64,000 nucleotides of DNA from Desulfosoma sp. (GTDB taxonomy: Bacteria; Desulfobacterota; Syntrophobacteria; Syntrophobacterales; DSM-9756): contig JBBFKY010000001.1 of NCBI GenBank assembly GCA_037481875.1, forward strand, positions 62,001 to 126,000, read 5' to 3'. The position numbers and the translations under genes are program-made. Below are positions 51,043 to 59,888 of the stretch, piece after piece. Position 1 is the stretch's first letter. Every line of letters starts with the position of its first letter. The notes below the pieces were generated by a model, which did not search any database, was not told the DNA's origin, and was given only the letters and a program-made list of their open reading frames with translations.

Positions 51043-52170
51043 TTATCGGTCATTCCCCAAAAGAACTTTCAAGTACATGCGGGCGCTGTTTTCCACTGTA
51101 TAAGGCGCTACGGCCCGCCGCAGACGCTCTTTATCAGGTGGGTGGTCCAACATGTCAAGAATGGCCGCAGCCATGGCATCGGGATTTCCCATGGGAACCA
51201 AGGGGGCTATGGTTCCGCCCTGAAGGATTTCTCGTGGGCCGCTGGGGCAATCGGTCGCCACCACCGGTGCGCCCAAAGCCATGGCTTCCGTCAGAGCATT
51301 GGGAGACCCTTCCCATAGGGACGAGAGCACAAAGACGGACGCCTTTCTGAGATATGGATAGGGATTCGTCACAAACCCCGCCAGGAAAACATCTTGGGCG
51401 ATACCAAGTTCGTGCGCCAATGTTTCAAGTTTTCGCCGATGGGATCCTTCTCCAAGCAGGATGAGCCGGCACGGTCTGGAAGATCGAACCCTTTGAAAGG
51501 CTCGCAGTAATGTGGGGAAATCTTTTTGAGTGGTCAGCCTGCCCATACCGACCAATACCGGAGTCGAGGGGTCGTCGAACCAGGAATGACTGAGCGGTTC
51601 GTTTGCTTGAAGGCCAAGGCGTGGTGTGATCACCGGGTTAGGAATAACGACAAGGGAATTTAGAGGACGCCCCAAAATGTTCAAAAGGTCTTGCGCCACA
51701 CCTTGGGAAACGGCCACCACAGCATCCGCTTTGGGATAAAGGAGCCGGATGGGGAAAGCCCAGGCCGCTTTGTGAAGCCGCGATTTATGTTCGATGGCAG
51801 CGGAAATGGTTGTTCCGAGACGCAAAACGATTCGAGTGGACGTTTTGGCAAGGGCTCGAGCCATTACGGCGACTTGGTTGGCTCGGTCCTTGGCGGCAAG
51901 AAGCGCGATCGGACGGGTTTTTCTTAAGTAAAGAGCCAGTTGTGGAAGGCTTTGAAATGTATGACGCACGCCCAAGGATCGCAGCGGAACCGTTAGGTGT
52001 TTATTTTGAAGAAACAAGCTTCGCTTTTTGACGGCCACAATTTCAACCGAGCCATAGAGGTGCTGGAGTCCTTCCGCAAGATGCAGCATCATGCGTTCCA
52101 CACCGCCTTGACCGGAAAAGTTTAGAAAAAGTGTCACGGGCCTTCGAGAAACCAAGGTGTCTTCCTTCAT
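51043..52170 (-). CDS. Family 4 glycosyltransferase, tandem paralogue 1
   Basis: A 375-residue GT-B enzyme. The acceptor half has VTLFLNFSGQGGVERMMLHLAEG and RIVLRLGTTISAA; the donor half has VLVGMGRLTTQKDFPTLLRAF, FVLSSLWEGSPNALTEAMALGAPVVATDCPSGPREIL. The Ser-Pro-Asn-x-Leu-Thr-Glu and DCPSGPREIL stretches are shared with the next two transferases, marking them as duplicates. They resemble lipopolysaccharide GalNAc/hexose transferases that begin with Gly-Gly-Val-Glu-Arg. ATGA overlap with the preceding gene. Confidence 0.9.
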   Translation of the reverse strand: MKEDTLVSRRPVTLFLNFSGQGGVERMMLHLAEGLQHLYGSVEIVAVKKRSLFLQNKHLTVPLRSLGVRHTFQSLPQLALYLRKTRPIALLAAKDRANQVAVMARALAKTSTRIVLRLGTTISAAIEHKSRLHKAAWAFPIRLLYPKADAVVAVSQGVAQDLLNILGRPLNSLVVIPNPVITPRLGLQANEPLSHSWFDDPSTPVLVGMGRLTTQKDFPTLLRAFQRVRSSRPCRLILLGEGSHRRKLETLAHELGIAQDVFLAGFVTNPYPYLRKASVFVLSSLWEGSPNALTEAMALGAPVVATDCPSGPREILQGGTIAPLVPMGNPDAMAAAILDMLDHPPDKERLRRAVAPYTVENSARMYLKVLLGNDR

Positions 52171-53303
52171 GAGTCAGTCCGAGGAACGTCTTCGTTCCCC
52201 AAGACTTGCAAGTAAGCGTTTGTGGCTTCTGAAACACGGTAGCGAGACACGGCGGCCTTGAGAGCTTCGCTGTCAGGGGGATGGTCCATCAGGAAGGTGA
52301 TGGCTTCGGCCAGCTTTTCCCAGGATTTCACAGGAACCAAGGGGCCGAGCCTTCCCTGATCCAGAATTTCTCGAGGACCGCTGGGACAGTCTGTAGAAGC
52401 TACGGGAATTCCTAAAGCCATGGCTTCCATGAGCACGACGGGAAGACCTTCACAAGTGGAAGAAAGGACAAAAACACGGGATCTGGCCATGTAAGCGTAA
52501 GGATTCTTCACAAATCCAGGAAAAGCGACGCGATCGGCAACGCCCAGAGCTTTCGCTAATTTTTCCAGAGGTTCCCGCTTTTTGCCTTTACCCAGAATCA
52601 CCAAGCGATAAGGGTTCTGAGCGGGCAGCGCGGCGAAGGCTCGAATGAGGGTCGCAAAGTCTTTTCGTTCGCAAAGCTCCCCAGCTCCCAGAATGACCGA
52701 ATAGGCCTCTGAAGCAAACCACGGATGATGCACAGGTTCTCTTCCCAGGGTTTCAAGATCTTTCGTGACCACGGGAGAAGGCAGAACGCGAACCAGTCCG
52801 GGGGGCAAGGACGCGATCGAACACAAATCTTTCGCAGCCCCTTGAGAAGGCACCACCACCGCATGAGCCTTGCCGTACAAATGCCGAATGCTCCAGTATT
52901 GCAAAAAACGATGACCGAAGCCGCGTCCTTCGAGATTCTTGGAGACCGTGGTTCCTATGCGCACCACCAGGCGCCCTTTGAATCCGGCCATGGACGCAGC
53001 AAGCAGGGCTGTTCGGTTCACTCGATCCTTATCGCACAAGAGCGCGTCCGGACGTTCGGTCCGCAAGTAATGCGCCAACCTCAAAAGACTCGATTGCACA
53101 TGTCGGGTTCCCAAAGGAACAAGTCGAACGTTTTCGGGCACCTTCTCCAGAAAAGGCCCATGCCCCTGGACCTGAAGAAGATCCACGGCGATGGGTCTTG
53201 TGCCCAGCTCAACGATAAAGTTTTTCATGATTCGGTCCACACCGCTGTGACCCGATGTGGCTAGGAAAAGGGCAAGCCGCCATGGGGCATGAGTGATCTT
53301 CAC
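52167..53303 (-). CDS. Family 4 glycosyltransferase, tandem paralogue 2
   Basis: A 378-residue GT-B enzyme with the same block order as its neighbours: LALFLATSGHSGVDRIMKNFI, RLVVRIGTTVSKNLEG, VILGAGELCERKDFATLIRAF, FVLSSTCEGLPVVLMEAMALGIPVASTDCPSGPREIL. The paralogue differs in the donor loop (CEGLPVVLME for WEGSPNALTE), so its sugar donor may differ. The start is a GTG overlapping the upstream stop (GTGA). Both flanking genes are coupled, implying stoichiometric expression. Confidence 0.9.
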   Translation of the reverse strand: MKITHAPWRLALFLATSGHSGVDRIMKNFIVELGTRPIAVDLLQVQGHGPFLEKVPENVRLVPLGTRHVQSSLLRLAHYLRTERPDALLCDKDRVNRTALLAASMAGFKGRLVVRIGTTVSKNLEGRGFGHRFLQYWSIRHLYGKAHAVVVPSQGAAKDLCSIASLPPGLVRVLPSPVVTKDLETLGREPVHHPWFASEAYSVILGAGELCERKDFATLIRAFAALPAQNPYRLVILGKGKKREPLEKLAKALGVADRVAFPGFVKNPYAYMARSRVFVLSSTCEGLPVVLMEAMALGIPVASTDCPSGPREILDQGRLGPLVPVKSWEKLAEAITFLMDHPPDSEALKAAVSRYRVSEATNAYLQVLGNEDVPRTDS

Positions 53304-54487
53304 GGGTTGGGCTCCTGGTATCGAGGTGAGCGGCTAGGTGCATCAGGCATTCGGTTTGTTTCCGTGGAAAGGAATCCGAAGGCTCTGAGATGTTCACGAG
53401 TGCTGGCAGTGAGCGTGTAGTTGGTGACGGCTTCTTTGAGAAAGGAAGGGTCAGGACGCTTTTCCAGAATCTCCAGCATAGCTCGAGCCATGGCCTGAGG
53501 ATCTCGGACCGGCACGAGGCGGCCGTAGCGACCGTCCTGCAAAATTTCTCGTGGACCACTCGGGCAATCCGTGGAGACTACAGGTGTTCCCATGGCCAAA
53601 GCTTCCGTCAGCACATTGGGGGAACCTTCCCACAAGGATGACAAAACAAAAAGGTCGGCATGGGCGAGATAGCCATAAGGATTTTCCACAAAGCCGGGAA
53701 AATCCGTCCACGAAGCAATGTTCAGGGATCGGCTTAGAGCTTCAAGCTTTTTTTTGAGGTGGCCCTGACCCAGAATGATAAGCCGAGCTGGCTTTGTGTG
53801 GACCATGATGGCAAAGGCTTGGAGAAGTGTGGGAAAATCCTTGGCTTTACGAAGACCTCCCATACCGACCACGATGGGAACTTGGCGTGGGGACACGTAA
53901 AAAGGATGAAGCGGGACTGAGGGAGGGGTCGAAAGCATTTCCGGAGTGACCACAGGATTGGGCACCACATGAATCTTTTCAATAGGAACCCTGAAAAGGC
54001 GCATCACATCCTGGGCGACGCCTCGAGAGACGGCAAGGATCCCGTCCGCCTGAGGAAAAAGACGGCGAAGACGCCGCAACCGCCACCAGCTTGTCAGTTT
54101 CCAGCGGTTTTCGTAGCGAGCCGAAAAGGTTGTCCCGACCCGAAAGAAGACTCGAGTGTCCGTCTTCGCCATGCGTACCGCCGCAAGTGCTTCCTCATCG
54201 CTTCTTTTTCCGGAAAGAAGGACATCGGGTCGAGCTTCAGACACGTGGTGGGCAAGGAACTCCGTAAGATTTCTTGAAGACTTTTCGTTGACAATGATCA
54301 GACGCACACGGGAAGGAAGTTTATCCAGATAGGGAGCCTCTCCTGAACGTGTCATGAAGTCCACTGTACAGCCGTGTTCGGACAGTCCTCGAGCCAGATG
54401 CACGAGCATCTTGTCATTGCCACCGTCTCCGGCCGAAAAGGTCACCAGCGTCATGTGAGGCGGTTTTGTTATGGACTTTGGGCTCAT
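53300..54487 (-). CDS. Family 4 glycosyltransferase, tandem paralogue 3
   Basis: The preferred ATG 54487 (395 residues) overlaps the O-antigen-ligase stop as ATGA and has AAGGA 8 nt upstream. Blocks: MTLVTFSAGDGGNDKMLVHLARG, RVFFRVGTTFSARYENR, IVVGMGGLRKAKDFPTLLQAF, FVLSSLWEGSPNVLTEALAMGTPVVSTDCPSGPREIL. The Gly-Gly-Asn-Asp-Lys acceptor motif replaces the Gly-Val-Glu-Arg/Gly-Val-Asp-Arg of its two paralogues. The C-terminal tail (TREHLRAFGFLSTETNRMPDAPS) is a unique extension. Confidence 0.9.
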   Translation of the reverse strand: MSPKSITKPPHMTLVTFSAGDGGNDKMLVHLARGLSEHGCTVDFMTRSGEAPYLDKLPSRVRLIIVNEKSSRNLTEFLAHHVSEARPDVLLSGKRSDEEALAAVRMAKTDTRVFFRVGTTFSARYENRWKLTSWWRLRRLRRLFPQADGILAVSRGVAQDVMRLFRVPIEKIHVVPNPVVTPEMLSTPPSVPLHPFYVSPRQVPIVVGMGGLRKAKDFPTLLQAFAIMVHTKPARLIILGQGHLKKKLEALSRSLNIASWTDFPGFVENPYGYLAHADLFVLSSLWEGSPNVLTEALAMGTPVVSTDCPSGPREILQDGRYGRLVPVRDPQAMARAMLEILEKRPDPSFLKEAVTNYTLTASTREHLRAFGFLSTETNRMPDAPSRSPRYQEPNP

Positions 54488-55818
54488 GGACTGGATTCCT
54501 TGATGTCTCGAGGTAAGTGCGGAAAAAGAGGGGTTGCCGCGATGATGCCTGCAAGATAGTTCCAGAAGAAACGCCAATCCGGATGTAGGCTTCGAAAATC
54601 AAAAATAGCCCAAAGGAAGAGATAGATCAGGGAAGCCAGGGAGAAGAGCCACATGGAGGTGTTCAGCGCCCCTTCTTTCCAGGAACGATGGGCACCCCAG
54701 AACAGGGCCCCATACATCCAGAGCCACAACAGACCTCCAACCGCCCCGAAATGATAAAGAATTTCCAATTGCGTGCTGTGCAGGTGATCCCACCATTGCA
54801 TTTGCCCTTTCCAGTTGGGGGCTTGCAGGGTCTTTCGGCCGCTTTCCTGAATGAATCGCTTGGATGTGGCCGGACCTAAGCCCCACAAAGGGTTTTGGGA
54901 AATGCCTTCCAGTGCGAACCGGTAAAGATGGGCTCGGTAACCCGTTGAATCATGTGCCGGCTGCGTGAAATCAAAGGATTTTAGTTGAAACAGGGTGTGG
55001 CTTTCCTCTTTCCACCTTTTTTCAAAAAGGTGCCAATTAAACATCGCAATGATCCCAAGGAGGACCCAAAAGACAAGAAGAGCCCTTTTAAGGGGTCGCA
55101 GAAAATTTTGAGATGGGACCCTTGTCTTGGACAGAAACAAAATCCCTGTGACAATAAAAGCCGTCACCCCAAAACCTAAAAAGACACCTCGTGATTGTGT
55201 GAAAAAAAGCGATTGTCCGAGAAGGACGAGAAGTCCGGCCCAGAGCAAGATCCAGAGACCTTTGTAACGACGAGCCTGAAAGAAAGACGGTGCAAAGCAC
55301 ACCAAGGCCCACAAGAATGACCCTGCGTAAAGGCCAAAGGCTACGATACGCAAGTGAAAACCGGTGCGCATGCCTTGATAGGCGCCTTGCAAAGTATCCA
55401 GATCCAACACGCGCAGCATGCCCACCACAAGCCCTGCCAGGCCGACTCCAAGCAGCCGGCGGCATACCTTTTCATCCCCCTGGCACCACCAAGCCACCAC
55501 CGGAAAGAGCATAAGCCTGGCCCATCCCCAAAATCCTTCCCAATGATAACCGGCCCACTCCGGTCTCTGGAACAGTGCTGCGAGGGTTCTCCAGATGAGG
55601 TAACCGAAAAGCGCTGCCCACGGACGAAACAACCATCGAGCGTGATGAAAGCCGTTGGAAGGAGCTTTTAAAAGATAAAGGCCCACGAGGGTCCACAGCG
55701 CCACCGTAGCCACGGTGGTGCTCAGCAAGGCGGTGAAAGCAAATAGATAGAGGGCTCCAGCGGCCGCTTTGTCCAACATTTCAGTATGTCTTAGAGATGG
55801 AAGTCTCACGAGTGTCAT
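54484..55818 (-). CDS. O-antigen ligase-like membrane protein (WaaL/Wzy family)
   Basis: A 444-residue polytopic protein with about ten to twelve membrane helices. The Wzy_C-type region includes FFTQSRGVFLGFGVTAFIVTG (helix-start Arg), then a large periplasmic loop with YRAHLYRFALEGISQNPLWGLGPATSKRFIQE and HLHSTQLEILYHFGAVGGLLWLWMYG. The His and Arg in this loop correspond to the residues needed by WaaL ligases and Wzy polymerases. In an LPS operon it could do either; ligase is more likely because core-type transferases surround it. Ribosome site before ATG 55818 is poor. Confidence 0.88.
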   Translation of the reverse strand: MTLVRLPSLRHTEMLDKAAAGALYLFAFTALLSTTVATVALWTLVGLYLLKAPSNGFHHARWLFRPWAALFGYLIWRTLAALFQRPEWAGYHWEGFWGWARLMLFPVVAWWCQGDEKVCRRLLGVGLAGLVVGMLRVLDLDTLQGAYQGMRTGFHLRIVAFGLYAGSFLWALVCFAPSFFQARRYKGLWILLWAGLLVLLGQSLFFTQSRGVFLGFGVTAFIVTGILFLSKTRVPSQNFLRPLKRALLVFWVLLGIIAMFNWHLFEKRWKEESHTLFQLKSFDFTQPAHDSTGYRAHLYRFALEGISQNPLWGLGPATSKRFIQESGRKTLQAPNWKGQMQWWDHLHSTQLEILYHFGAVGGLLWLWMYGALFWGAHRSWKEGALNTSMWLFSLASLIYLFLWAIFDFRSLHPDWRFFWNYLAGIIAATPLFPHLPRDIKESSP

Positions 55819-55837
55819 CCGTTTTTTAAACGCGTCA

Positions 55838-56527
55838 TCAGCGCTTCACCCACCGTTTGGGACCTCTTGCAAGCCGGTGGAGTATGTTGGGAATCGCTTT
55901 ATAACCGATTTTAAGCTCAGGGGGCCGCAGCCTTTCATTAAGGATACTTTCGGAAAAATGTTCCTTCCAGCGTTCGGGATGTTTCGAGCCTACACCAAAG
56001 ATGTAGACAGAGCTCATCCGATCATCGTTCCATGACACATAAAGCATCGCAAGCCCGTTTTCATGGTAAAGCCGCTTCAGGGACAGAGGAGTAAACCGCC
56101 AATAGTCCCCGTATTCGGTATGGTAGGGCTGCAGGAAGGGAACACACACGATGACGATGTCGCGAGACAGCAAACACAGATTTTTGAAAGCCTGCTGGAC
56201 ATGATAAACGTGTTCCAAAGTAGTGTGATTAAACACCACATCAAATCGGCCTATGAGTTCTTGCGGCAGTTCGTTTTCCAAATCTAAAAAGATTTCATTG
56301 GGAATATCTTGAAAACCACGGGCTTCGCTTTTCCAGTTGGTCAACCAGTAACTTGCTGCATTGGGAAAATAGTCTCGGTAGTGTCCACCCTCCTTGTCCT
56401 CATCTTTCCAGGCACTAACGTTGACGATGTCTCCGTGAAACAGAGACGAGATTTTTTTCAGTTCCTTGTTGGACCAGAGGCGTGGCAGACGAAACCATCG
56501 ATCGATACCGAAAAGTTTCCTATTCAT
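55838..56527 (-). CDS. Class I SAM-dependent methyltransferase
   Basis: A 229-residue protein. DIVNVSAWKDEDKEGG and GRFDVVFNHTTLEHVYHVQQAFKNL fit the type-11 methyltransferase core, where the Asp-Val-Val...Leu-Glu-His strand is motif IV. The usual glycine-rich motif I is degenerate. VPFLQPYHTEYGDYWRFTPLSLKRLY is typical of LPS-locus methyltransferases. It probably methylates a sugar hydroxyl or amine. ATG overlaps the upstream glycosyltransferase stop by 8 bp. Confidence 0.8.
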   Translation of the reverse strand: MNRKLFGIDRWFRLPRLWSNKELKKISSLFHGDIVNVSAWKDEDKEGGHYRDYFPNAASYWLTNWKSEARGFQDIPNEIFLDLENELPQELIGRFDVVFNHTTLEHVYHVQQAFKNLCLLSRDIVIVCVPFLQPYHTEYGDYWRFTPLSLKRLYHENGLAMLYVSWNDDRMSSVYIFGVGSKHPERWKEHFSESILNERLRPPELKIGYKAIPNILHRLARGPKRWVKR

Positions 56528-57653
56528 GAAGTGGCTCCGGATTCTCGAGCAAGAGGGTCTGCTTCAAGATTTGAGCTCGATTTTCCCAACGGTAACGAAA
56601 GGCGTCCCTTTTCGCCTGATCGGCCATTTCTTGAGCCCGCTGCGGATGTTCTTGAAGAAACTTAAGGGCGTCCACCCACGCCTTTTCATTGTCAGGGGGC
56701 ACACAAAGGCCGTTTTCCTGATGGCGTATGATTTCTCGAATGGGTTTGAGGTCGCTGACGATGATAGGCCTTCCGGCCGCCATGGCTTCAAACAGTTTCA
56801 TAGGGCTGATGGATCCCGCATGGGGAAGATGTTCCTGGTAAGGCATCACCAGAATATCCGCCTGTTCCAGGTAGCGGGGAATCATCTGATGGGGCACAAA
56901 AGGAACTATTTGAATGCGATCTGTAAGGGGGCGATCTTCCAGAAGCCCTACCACCGTGACGCGACACGCCCCGTGGAGAGCGAGTTTTTCCAGAATACCG
57001 AGTCCGCGATCCCGACTGATGCGTCCCACGTACATGACATGAGGTTCCTTGAGACCGGCCGGATTCCATGGCGCTATGTTTTCAAAAAGAGAAAGATCCG
57101 CGCCGCAAGGACAGACGTGAAGGCACATGGCCGACACTCCATATTCCAAAAGACCCTGAGCGGCGGCCTCACTAATGGGAAAGAAACGTCGAATAAGGCC
57201 CTTGGCGTGTGCCGCCACGAGTTGACCCAGAACCCCTTGTCGACGTAGGTCGTCTACGTCGTGCACCTCAAAGCTGTGAGGAACACCGTAACGGATCAAG
57301 GCTAGACTGAGATCGGCGGATCGTGTGTACACCGCGCAGGAGTGTCGAAGTTTGTCAGCATATTTCCAGAAAAAAGGGGCAAAAGAGACGGGTTTCCACA
57401 GAGAACGCAAACCACCGTGGGCATAGACTTCAAGAGAATTGGTGACCCCGAGTTGTGTGAGAATGTCCTGGAGAGAGGCATTTCCTTTCCAGGGCGGTAG
57501 GTGCAGTTGCACGTGAACCCCGATACGCACGAGGCCTTCCACGGTTTTCACGGTCTGAATGACGTTGGCTCGAGGCCGGTGCAGGCGAGCTCTGGAAAGA
57601 TAAACCACTTCAACAGAGGGGTGAAACGGCTTTCGGTCCTCGGACATGCTCAT
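56520..57653 (-). CDS. Family 4 glycosyltransferase
   Basis: A 377-residue GT-B enzyme. N-terminal VEVVYLSRARLHRPRANVIQTVKTVEGLVRIG; the donor half has MYVGRISRDRGLGILEKLAL and ADILVMPYQEHLPHAGSISPMKLFEAMAAGRPIIVSDLKPIREII. The Ser-Pro-Met-Lys-Leu-Phe-Glu donor motif and His-Ala-Gly preceding it are typical of the subgroup that uses UDP- or GDP-sugars in LPS outer core. ATG overlaps the upstream stop (ATGA). Not one of the tandem paralogues. Confidence 0.88.
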   Translation of the reverse strand: MSMSEDRKPFHPSVEVVYLSRARLHRPRANVIQTVKTVEGLVRIGVHVQLHLPPWKGNASLQDILTQLGVTNSLEVYAHGGLRSLWKPVSFAPFFWKYADKLRHSCAVYTRSADLSLALIRYGVPHSFEVHDVDDLRRQGVLGQLVAAHAKGLIRRFFPISEAAAQGLLEYGVSAMCLHVCPCGADLSLFENIAPWNPAGLKEPHVMYVGRISRDRGLGILEKLALHGACRVTVVGLLEDRPLTDRIQIVPFVPHQMIPRYLEQADILVMPYQEHLPHAGSISPMKLFEAMAAGRPIIVSDLKPIREIIRHQENGLCVPPDNEKAWVDALKFLQEHPQRAQEMADQAKRDAFRYRWENRAQILKQTLLLENPEPLHE

Positions 57654-58783
57654 GAAACCTCGAGGATTTCTTCATAGACGGCGAGATTGCCCTGAATCAT
57701 GATTTCAGGGGAAAAGTGCGCCCTTATGAGGTGTCGTCCCTGAGCACCCATACGGCGAGCTTCGTTAGGAGAATGCAGCATATGAAGAATCGCTGCTTGG
57801 AGTTCATGGCCCTTTTCAGGGTTCACAAGAAGCCCGTTAATGCCGTGATGAACCACTTCGGGGACGCCTCCGGCTCTAAAGGCCACGATGGGCACACCGG
57901 CAGCGGCTGCTTCCAAAAGGCACACGCCTAAACCTTCCATCAGGGCCGGATGCACCACAAGATCCAGGCACGGAAAGATCCTGTCCATGTCCTTTCGAAA
58001 CCCTAAAAAATGGACATGCCGGGTCACCTTTTTTTCGATTGCACGTCGACGGAGCGTTTCCAGGAGCGGACCTTGTCCGAAAAAGCAAAAATGCGCATTG
58101 GAATAGTGTGCCGTGACGGCAGGAACAACGTCCATGAGCCGAGCATGCCCTTTGCGAGGAATAAGTTGCGCTACGGTGCCGATGAGAAGGCTGTCTTTTG
58201 GAAGTCCCAGATCCTGAAGCAGTTTTTCTCGAGGGTATGGGGTGTTAAACCTTTGGGGTTCTATGCAGCTCTTGACGATACGGATTTTTGCCGCCTCGAT
58301 TCCCTGGTGTTTCAAAATCTCGGCAATAGCCTCAGAAATGGCGATAATGCGTTGGTACGGACGATATTTGATGCGAGCCGGAAGGGGGTTTTCCGGATTA
58401 TCTACGCGGCGCGTGATGAGAGGCGGTACATGCCGCGCTCGAGCGATCCATCCGCTCCACCAATCGGCCCCTCGTCGGCTGTGAGCGTGCACAAGATGAG
58501 GACGCCATCGAGTCACTGCTTGCCACAGGCTCCGAGGAAACCTCGGGTCCATTTCACCGTGCATCTCCACTGGAACCAACCGGGCATACGGGGCCGCGGC
58601 CCGGGCTATCGCACTGTTTTTGGGAGCGCATAAAATATTTTCAACGCCTAAAGACGCCAGTCCTCGAAGGAGCAGGAGCACCTGGTAAGCCCCTCCGTAA
58701 AGATGACGTCCTGTTTCCACGTGTAACACACGTAACGGCTCTTGGGTCATGGCGAAAGCAGGTTTCCGTGAAAGAGGCTTCAT
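57650..58783 (-). CDS. Family 4 glycosyltransferase
   Basis: A GT-B enzyme of about 377 residues if the ATG 58783 is used; ATG 58750 (begins MTQEPLRVLHVETGRHL) is equally possible and no start has a good ribosome site. LYGGAYQVLLLLRGLASLG is the acceptor loop, HAHSRRGADWWSGWIARA follows, and the donor half has LIGTVAQLIPRKGHARLMDV and LVVHPALMEGLGVCLLEAAAAGVPIVAFRAGGVPEVV. This subgroup acts in LPS core synthesis. The 5' end may overlap the GT9 gene at 58824. Confidence 0.85.
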   Translation of the reverse strand: MKPLSRKPAFAMTQEPLRVLHVETGRHLYGGAYQVLLLLRGLASLGVENILCAPKNSAIARAAAPYARLVPVEMHGEMDPRFPRSLWQAVTRWRPHLVHAHSRRGADWWSGWIARARHVPPLITRRVDNPENPLPARIKYRPYQRIIAISEAIAEILKHQGIEAAKIRIVKSCIEPQRFNTPYPREKLLQDLGLPKDSLLIGTVAQLIPRKGHARLMDVVPAVTAHYSNAHFCFFGQGPLLETLRRRAIEKKVTRHVHFLGFRKDMDRIFPCLDLVVHPALMEGLGVCLLEAAAAGVPIVAFRAGGVPEVVHHGINGLLVNPEKGHELQAAILHMLHSPNEARRMGAQGRHLIRAHFSPEIMIQGNLAVYEEILEVS

Positions 58784-58823
58784 AGGCATAGGAAAAATGC
58801 AATGCAAGGCTTTCGCACAGATC

Positions 58824-59888
58824 TCATCCTTTTGAAGAGTCCAAAACACGATGTGCCGCGGTCAAGACATCGTCTTCACGGATGGCTGCCATGCATGGGA
58901 AGGCCTGGCCGCAAGTGGGACGACGGCGGCACGGGGAACATGGCATGCGTTTGTAGAGAACCACGGCGTGATTCGAACCCGTGTGAAGATACGGGCATGT
59001 GGCCCCGAAAAGGGCGATTGCGGGGCGGTTCTGAACCATAGCCATGTGGGTGAGACCTGTATCGACGCCGATGGTCAAGGAAGCTCCCGTGACAACAGCA
59101 AAGCTTTCCAAAAGGTTGGTTTGGCCACACAGGACATGAACGTGTTCGGAGCTGTGGCTTCGTATGCGCTGCGCCGCATGGCGATCTTGCGAAGCGCCGA
59201 GAAGGATCGGTTTTAGAGCGAATTCCTTTTTCAACCTATCAGCCACTCGAGCCCATCGGTCTTCGAGCCAGTGTTTTTGAGGTCTGGTGGTAAAGGGAGC
59301 CAGAACAGCGTAGGGGCCATCGATTCCTTCCCTTTGCAGAAGAGCACTCACGCTTTGCATGGTGTTTTCAGCAATGGGAAACGTCCAACCGGGTTGGAGC
59401 GGAGCCACGCCAAGGACATCTAAGATGTAGTGGTACTCAGACCCGATCCGTTTGGTGGAAGGACCTTTGTCGATCACATGCGTCATGAGCCCCAGATGGG
59501 GTTCCTTGGATCTGAAACCCACACGAAGAGGAGCTCCGGTAAGCCATGCAAGAAAACGGCTTCGAAGGAGTCCCTGAACGTCCAGCACGAGATCCGGCTT
59601 TTTGGCGGTGAGGTTTGCTCGGAAAGCTTTGATCTCACGTGCCAGAGCCCCCAAATGTCCTGTTTTGATCAAATGAGTCCATTCTCGTTTCGGCCAACAA
59701 ATCACCTCGTCCAGATCAGGATGCTGTCTGAGAAGTGGAGCCATGGCCGGTTCTGCCATCCAGTAGAGACGTGCCTGAGGAAAGGTTCTTCGAAGGCGGG
59801 GAAGCATGGCAGAAGCCATAATGATATCCCCGATGGCGCTCGGGCGAATCACGACAATACTCTCAGGTTGTCCACAGGAAATTCTCAA
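58824..59888 (-). CDS. Family 9 glycosyltransferase, heptosyltransferase-like
   Basis: A 354-residue enzyme of the WaaC/WaaF family that adds ADP-heptose to LPS core. IVVIRPSAIGDIIMASAMLPRLRRTFP is the signature N-terminus with the Asp-Ile acceptor residue. DVQGLLRSRFLAWLTGA, YAVLAPFTTRPQKHWLEDRWARVADRL, and GVDTGLTHMAMVQNRPAIALFGATCP (donor Asp-Thr-Gly-Leu-x-His) follow. Cys pairs near the end (MPCSPCRRRPTCGQAFPCM) are typical of this subgroup. A TTG start overlaps the upstream stop (TTGA). Its presence marks the cluster as LPS core assembly. Confidence 0.93.
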   Translation of the reverse strand: MRISCGQPESIVVIRPSAIGDIIMASAMLPRLRRTFPQARLYWMAEPAMAPLLRQHPDLDEVICWPKREWTHLIKTGHLGALAREIKAFRANLTAKKPDLVLDVQGLLRSRFLAWLTGAPLRVGFRSKEPHLGLMTHVIDKGPSTKRIGSEYHYILDVLGVAPLQPGWTFPIAENTMQSVSALLQREGIDGPYAVLAPFTTRPQKHWLEDRWARVADRLKKEFALKPILLGASQDRHAAQRIRSHSSEHVHVLCGQTNLLESFAVVTGASLTIGVDTGLTHMAMVQNRPAIALFGATCPYLHTGSNHAVVLYKRMPCSPCRRRPTCGQAFPCMAAIREDDVLTAAHRVLDSSKG

